Below are positions 61,860-64,000 of a DNA stretch of 64,000 bases, piece after piece. Origin of the DNA: Pseudomonadota bacterium (GTDB taxonomy: Bacteria; Pseudomonadota; Gammaproteobacteria; Burkholderiales; Burkholderiaceae_C); assembly GCA_963205115.1 (NCBI GenBank), contig CAUJHV010000007.1:1-64000 (forward strand), given 5' to 3'. The position numbers and the translations under genes were made by a program. Positions within the stretch are counted from its first letter, which is position 1; each line of letters starts with the position of its first letter. Under the pieces are notes generated by a model. It saw nothing but the letters and a program-made list of their open reading frames with translations, ran no database searches and had not been told where the DNA came from.

Positions 61860-63251
61860 ATGAGCGCCCAAGCCCTCACCGCAGCCGGTCGCGCCGACGT
61901 CGCGCATCACCTGCATCCGTATACCCAGTTGCGCCAGCTCGAGCAGGACGGGCCGCTGGTCATCGTGCGTGGCGAGGGCGTGCAGGTCTTCGACGAACAC
62001 GGCAAGGGCTACATCGAGGGCATGGCCGGCCTGTGGTGTGCGTCGTTAGGCTTCTCCGAGGCGCGCCTGGCGGATGCCGCGTCGCGCCAGCTGCGCACGC
62101 TGCCGTACTACCACACGTTCACCGGCAAGGTGCCGGGCCCGGTGACGGCGCTGGTCGACAAGCTGCTCAACCACTGGGCACCGACGCCGGAGCTTTCGCG
62201 CGGCCGCGTGATCTTTGCCAACTCGGGCTCGGAGAGCAACGACACCGCCTTCAAGCTGGTGCGCTACTACCATAACGCCAAGGGTCAGCCGCAGAAGAAG
62301 AAGATCATCGCGCGCCAGAAGGGCTACCACGGCGTGACGGCCGCGGCGGCCTCGATGTCTGGCCTGGCGATGATGCACCAGCACTTCGACCTGCCGCTGC
62401 CGGGCATCCTGCGCGTGGGCGCGCCGCACCACTACGGCCAGGCCCTGCCGGGCGAGAGCGAGGCGGCCTTCGTCGACCGGCTGATCGCCGAACTCGAAGA
62501 GACCATCGCCCGCGAAGGCGCGCACACCATCGGCGCGTTCATCGCCGAGCCGGTGCAAGGCGCCGGCGGCGTGATCATCCCGCCGCCGGGCTATTTCGAG
62601 CGCGTGCAGGCGGTGCTGAAGAGAAACGAGATCCTGTTCCTGGCCGACGAGGTGATCACCGGTTTCGGCCGCCTGGGCCAGCGCTTCGGCTGCGACGCCT
62701 TCGGCCTGAAGCCCGACATGGTGACGGTGGCCAAGATGCTGACCTCGGCCTATGTGCCGATGTCGGCGCTGTTCGTCTCGGAGCAGATCTACCAGGTCAT
62801 CGCCGACACCAGCGCGGGCGTGGGCACCTTCGGCCACGGCTACACCTACAGCGGCCATCCGCTGGCCTGCGCGGTGGCCCTGGAAACGCTGAACATCTAC
62901 GAAACCGACGATGTCATGGCGCACGTGGCGCGCATGGCGCCGCGCCTGCAGGCCGGCCTGCAGCGATTCGCCTCGCACCCGCTGGTCGGGCAGGCCCGCG
63001 GGATGGGCCTGATCGGCGCGCTGGAGCTGGCCGAGGACCCCGCCGCGCGCAAGCCCTTCGACCCCAAGCGCGGCGTCGGCGCCGAATTCATCCGCCGCGC
63101 GCAGGCGCGCGGTCTGATCCTGCGCGTGATCGGCGGCGACGTCATCGCCTTCTCGCCGCCGCTGGTCATCAACGAAGCCGAGATCGACACCCTGCTGGAG
63201 CGCACCGCCCAGGCCCTGGACGAGACCCTCGACTGGGTGCGGCGCGGCTGA
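61860..63251 (+). CDS. Class III (omega) aminotransferase, polyamine-type
   Basis: 463-residue fold-type I PLP enzyme. Features: [55 protein letters not shown], cofactor Asp in [14 protein letters not shown] and Schiff-base Lys in [18 protein letters not shown]. It resembles SpuC/YgjG-like putrescine-pyruvate or beta-alanine-pyruvate transaminases. GAGGAG precedes ATG 61860. The next gene is a PotA-like ATPase 24 bases on, supporting a role in amine or polyamine use (inference). Confidence 0.9.
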   Translation: MSAQALTAAGRADVAHHLHPYTQLRQLEQDGPLVIVRGEGVQVFDEHGKGYIEGMAGLWCASLGFSEARLADAASRQLRTLPYYHTFTGKVPGPVTALVDKLLNHWAPTPELSRGRVIFANSGSESNDTAFKLVRYYHNAKGQPQKKKIIARQKGYHGVTAAAASMSGLAMMHQHFDLPLPGILRVGAPHHYGQALPGESEAAFVDRLIAELEETIAREGAHTIGAFIAEPVQGAGGVIIPPPGYFERVQAVLKRNEILFLADEVITGFGRLGQRFGCDAFGLKPDMVTVAKMLTSAYVPMSALFVSEQIYQVIADTSAGVGTFGHGYTYSGHPLACAVALETLNIYETDDVMAHVARMAPRLQAGLQRFASHPLVGQARGMGLIGALELAEDPAARKPFDPKRGVGAEFIRRAQARGLILRVIGGDVIAFSPPLVINEAEIDTLLERTAQALDETLDWVRRG

Positions 63252-63275
63252 ACCTCCGCCCCACCCGAAGACCGC

Positions 63276-64000
63276 GATGGCACTGATCGAATTCGCGCAG
63301 ATCACCAAGCACTACCCCGGTAGCGCGACGCCGGCCGTGGCCGACCTGAACCTGGCCATCGAGGCCGGCGAATTCATCACGCTGCTGGGGCCGTCGGGAT
63401 CCGGCAAGACCACCACGCTGATGATGCTGGCCGGCTTCGAGCAGCCCAGCAGCGGGCAGATCCGCCTGGACGGCCAGCCCATCCAGAGCCTGCCGCCGCA
63501 CCGGCGCGACATGGGCGTGGTCTTCCAGAGCTACTCGCTGTTTCCGCACATGAGCGTGGCGCAGAACGTGGCATTTCCGCTGTCGGTGCGCAAGGTCGAC
63601 GAGGCCACGCAGCGCACGCGCGGGGCCGCGGCGCTGGACAAGGTGCGCCTGGGCCACCTGGCCGAGCGCAAGCCGCAGCAGCTCTCCGGCGGCCAGCAGC
63701 AGCGCGTGGCGCTGGCGCGGGCGCTGGTCTTCGAGCCGCGCGTGGTGCTGATGGACGAGCCGCTGTCGGCGCTGGACAAGAAGCTGCGCGAGGAGATGCA
63801 ACTGGAGATCCGCCGCCTGCACCGCGAACTGGGCGTGACCATGGTCTTCGTCACCCACGACCAGGGCGAGGCGATGACGCTGTCCGACCGCGTGGCCGTC
63901 TTCAACCAAGGCCGCATCGAACAGCTGGCCGCGCCGCGCGCGCTGTACGACCACCCGGCCAATGCCTTCGTGGCCAGCTTCATCGGCGACAACAACAGCG
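63276..64000 (+). CDS. Polyamine-type ABC transporter ATP-binding protein, 5' part
   Basis: The first 241 residues are visible; the gene runs past the window end. Walker A GPSGSGKTTTLMMLAGFE, Q-loop VVFQSYSLFPHMS, signature [16 protein letters not shown], Walker B VLMDEPLSALDKKLR and H-loop VTHDQGEAMTLSDRV are intact. This length and PHRRDMGVVFQSYSLFPHM are typical of PotA/PotG/FbpC spermidine/putrescine or iron systems. The C-terminal TOBE domain would lie outside. With the preceding aminotransferase it may belong to a polyamine uptake operon. Confidence 0.9.

Noticed and set aside
1..64000. CRISPR arrays, insertion sequences, prophage genes, rRNA
   Set aside because: No spaced direct repeats, transposase or integrase motifs, phage structural genes or rRNA-like stretches were seen in any part of the window.

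Overview
The window looks like chromosomal DNA of a high-GC betaproteobacterium of the order Burkholderiales, probably in the Comamonadaceae/Rubrivivax-Leptothrix neighbourhood. That placement rests on a second, long IF-1 paralog, a Bug-type (tripartite tricarboxylate) binding protein, the glutamate/aspartate ABC genes in the order gltI-gltJ-gltK-gltL, several small proteins I associate with this order, and very strong G/C at third codon positions, which produces long antisense open frames. I see no phage, transposase, integrase or CRISPR array. All placements are from reading alone; no database search was run.

Layout. 1-5.2 kb: the end of a MipA-like outer-membrane protein, infA, an orphan pair of peptide-type ABC permeases, a MarC protein, an aldehyde dehydrogenase and two small genes (one only 52 aa). 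5.4-10.5 kb: a LysR regulator behind two perfect palindromes, then on the minus strand tyrB, glutathione peroxidase, a DMT exporter and lplT. 10.7-19 kb: mostly plus-strand housekeeping (alr, a GlsB/YeaQ protein, radA, two small membrane proteins, ilvE, a zf-CHCC protein, purU, an NTF2-like protein, a YheT hydrolase), then a minus-strand membrane cytochrome c and a plus-strand tRNA-Arg(CCG).

20-29.3 kb is a long minus-strand run: AmmeMemoRadiSam genes (a MEMO1-AMMECR1 fusion and its radical SAM partner), an M20 amidohydrolase, a Bug-type binding protein, a beta-hydroxyacid-type dehydrogenase, a flavoprotein, a fused double CMD/AhpD-like protein and a VOC protein. The last six read as an undescribed catabolic cluster. 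29.6-32.8 kb holds a translationally coupled SGNH hydrolase - carbamoyltransferase - 121-aa protein unit.

33-47.5 kb: a DUF4126 protein, an exported pullulanase-type glycosidase, an acyl-CoA ligase, a SLAC1/TehA channel, a lone SBP_bac_5 lipid/peptide-type binding protein, a histidine phosphatase, a CAP-domain protein overlapping mnmA tail to tail, and a coupled DUF1800-DUF1501 pair. 47.6-54 kb: a chemotaxis pair (cheW and a receptor that lacks 11 highly conserved residues at its signalling tip), a beta-barrel-like protein, a START-domain protein and a TIR domain joined to a multi-pass membrane region. 54-64 kb: gltIJKL, a Nudix hydrolase, pntA-pntB, a glutathione transferase, a class III aminotransferase and the start of a PotA-like ATPase.

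The most unusual items are the receptor signalling-tip deletion, the AmmeMemoRadiSam fusion next to the carbamoyltransferase unit, the TIR-membrane protein, the fused CMD protein and the palindromic LysR control region. GC-rich hairpins without U-tracts sit at most convergent gene ends, one of them containing both stop codons.
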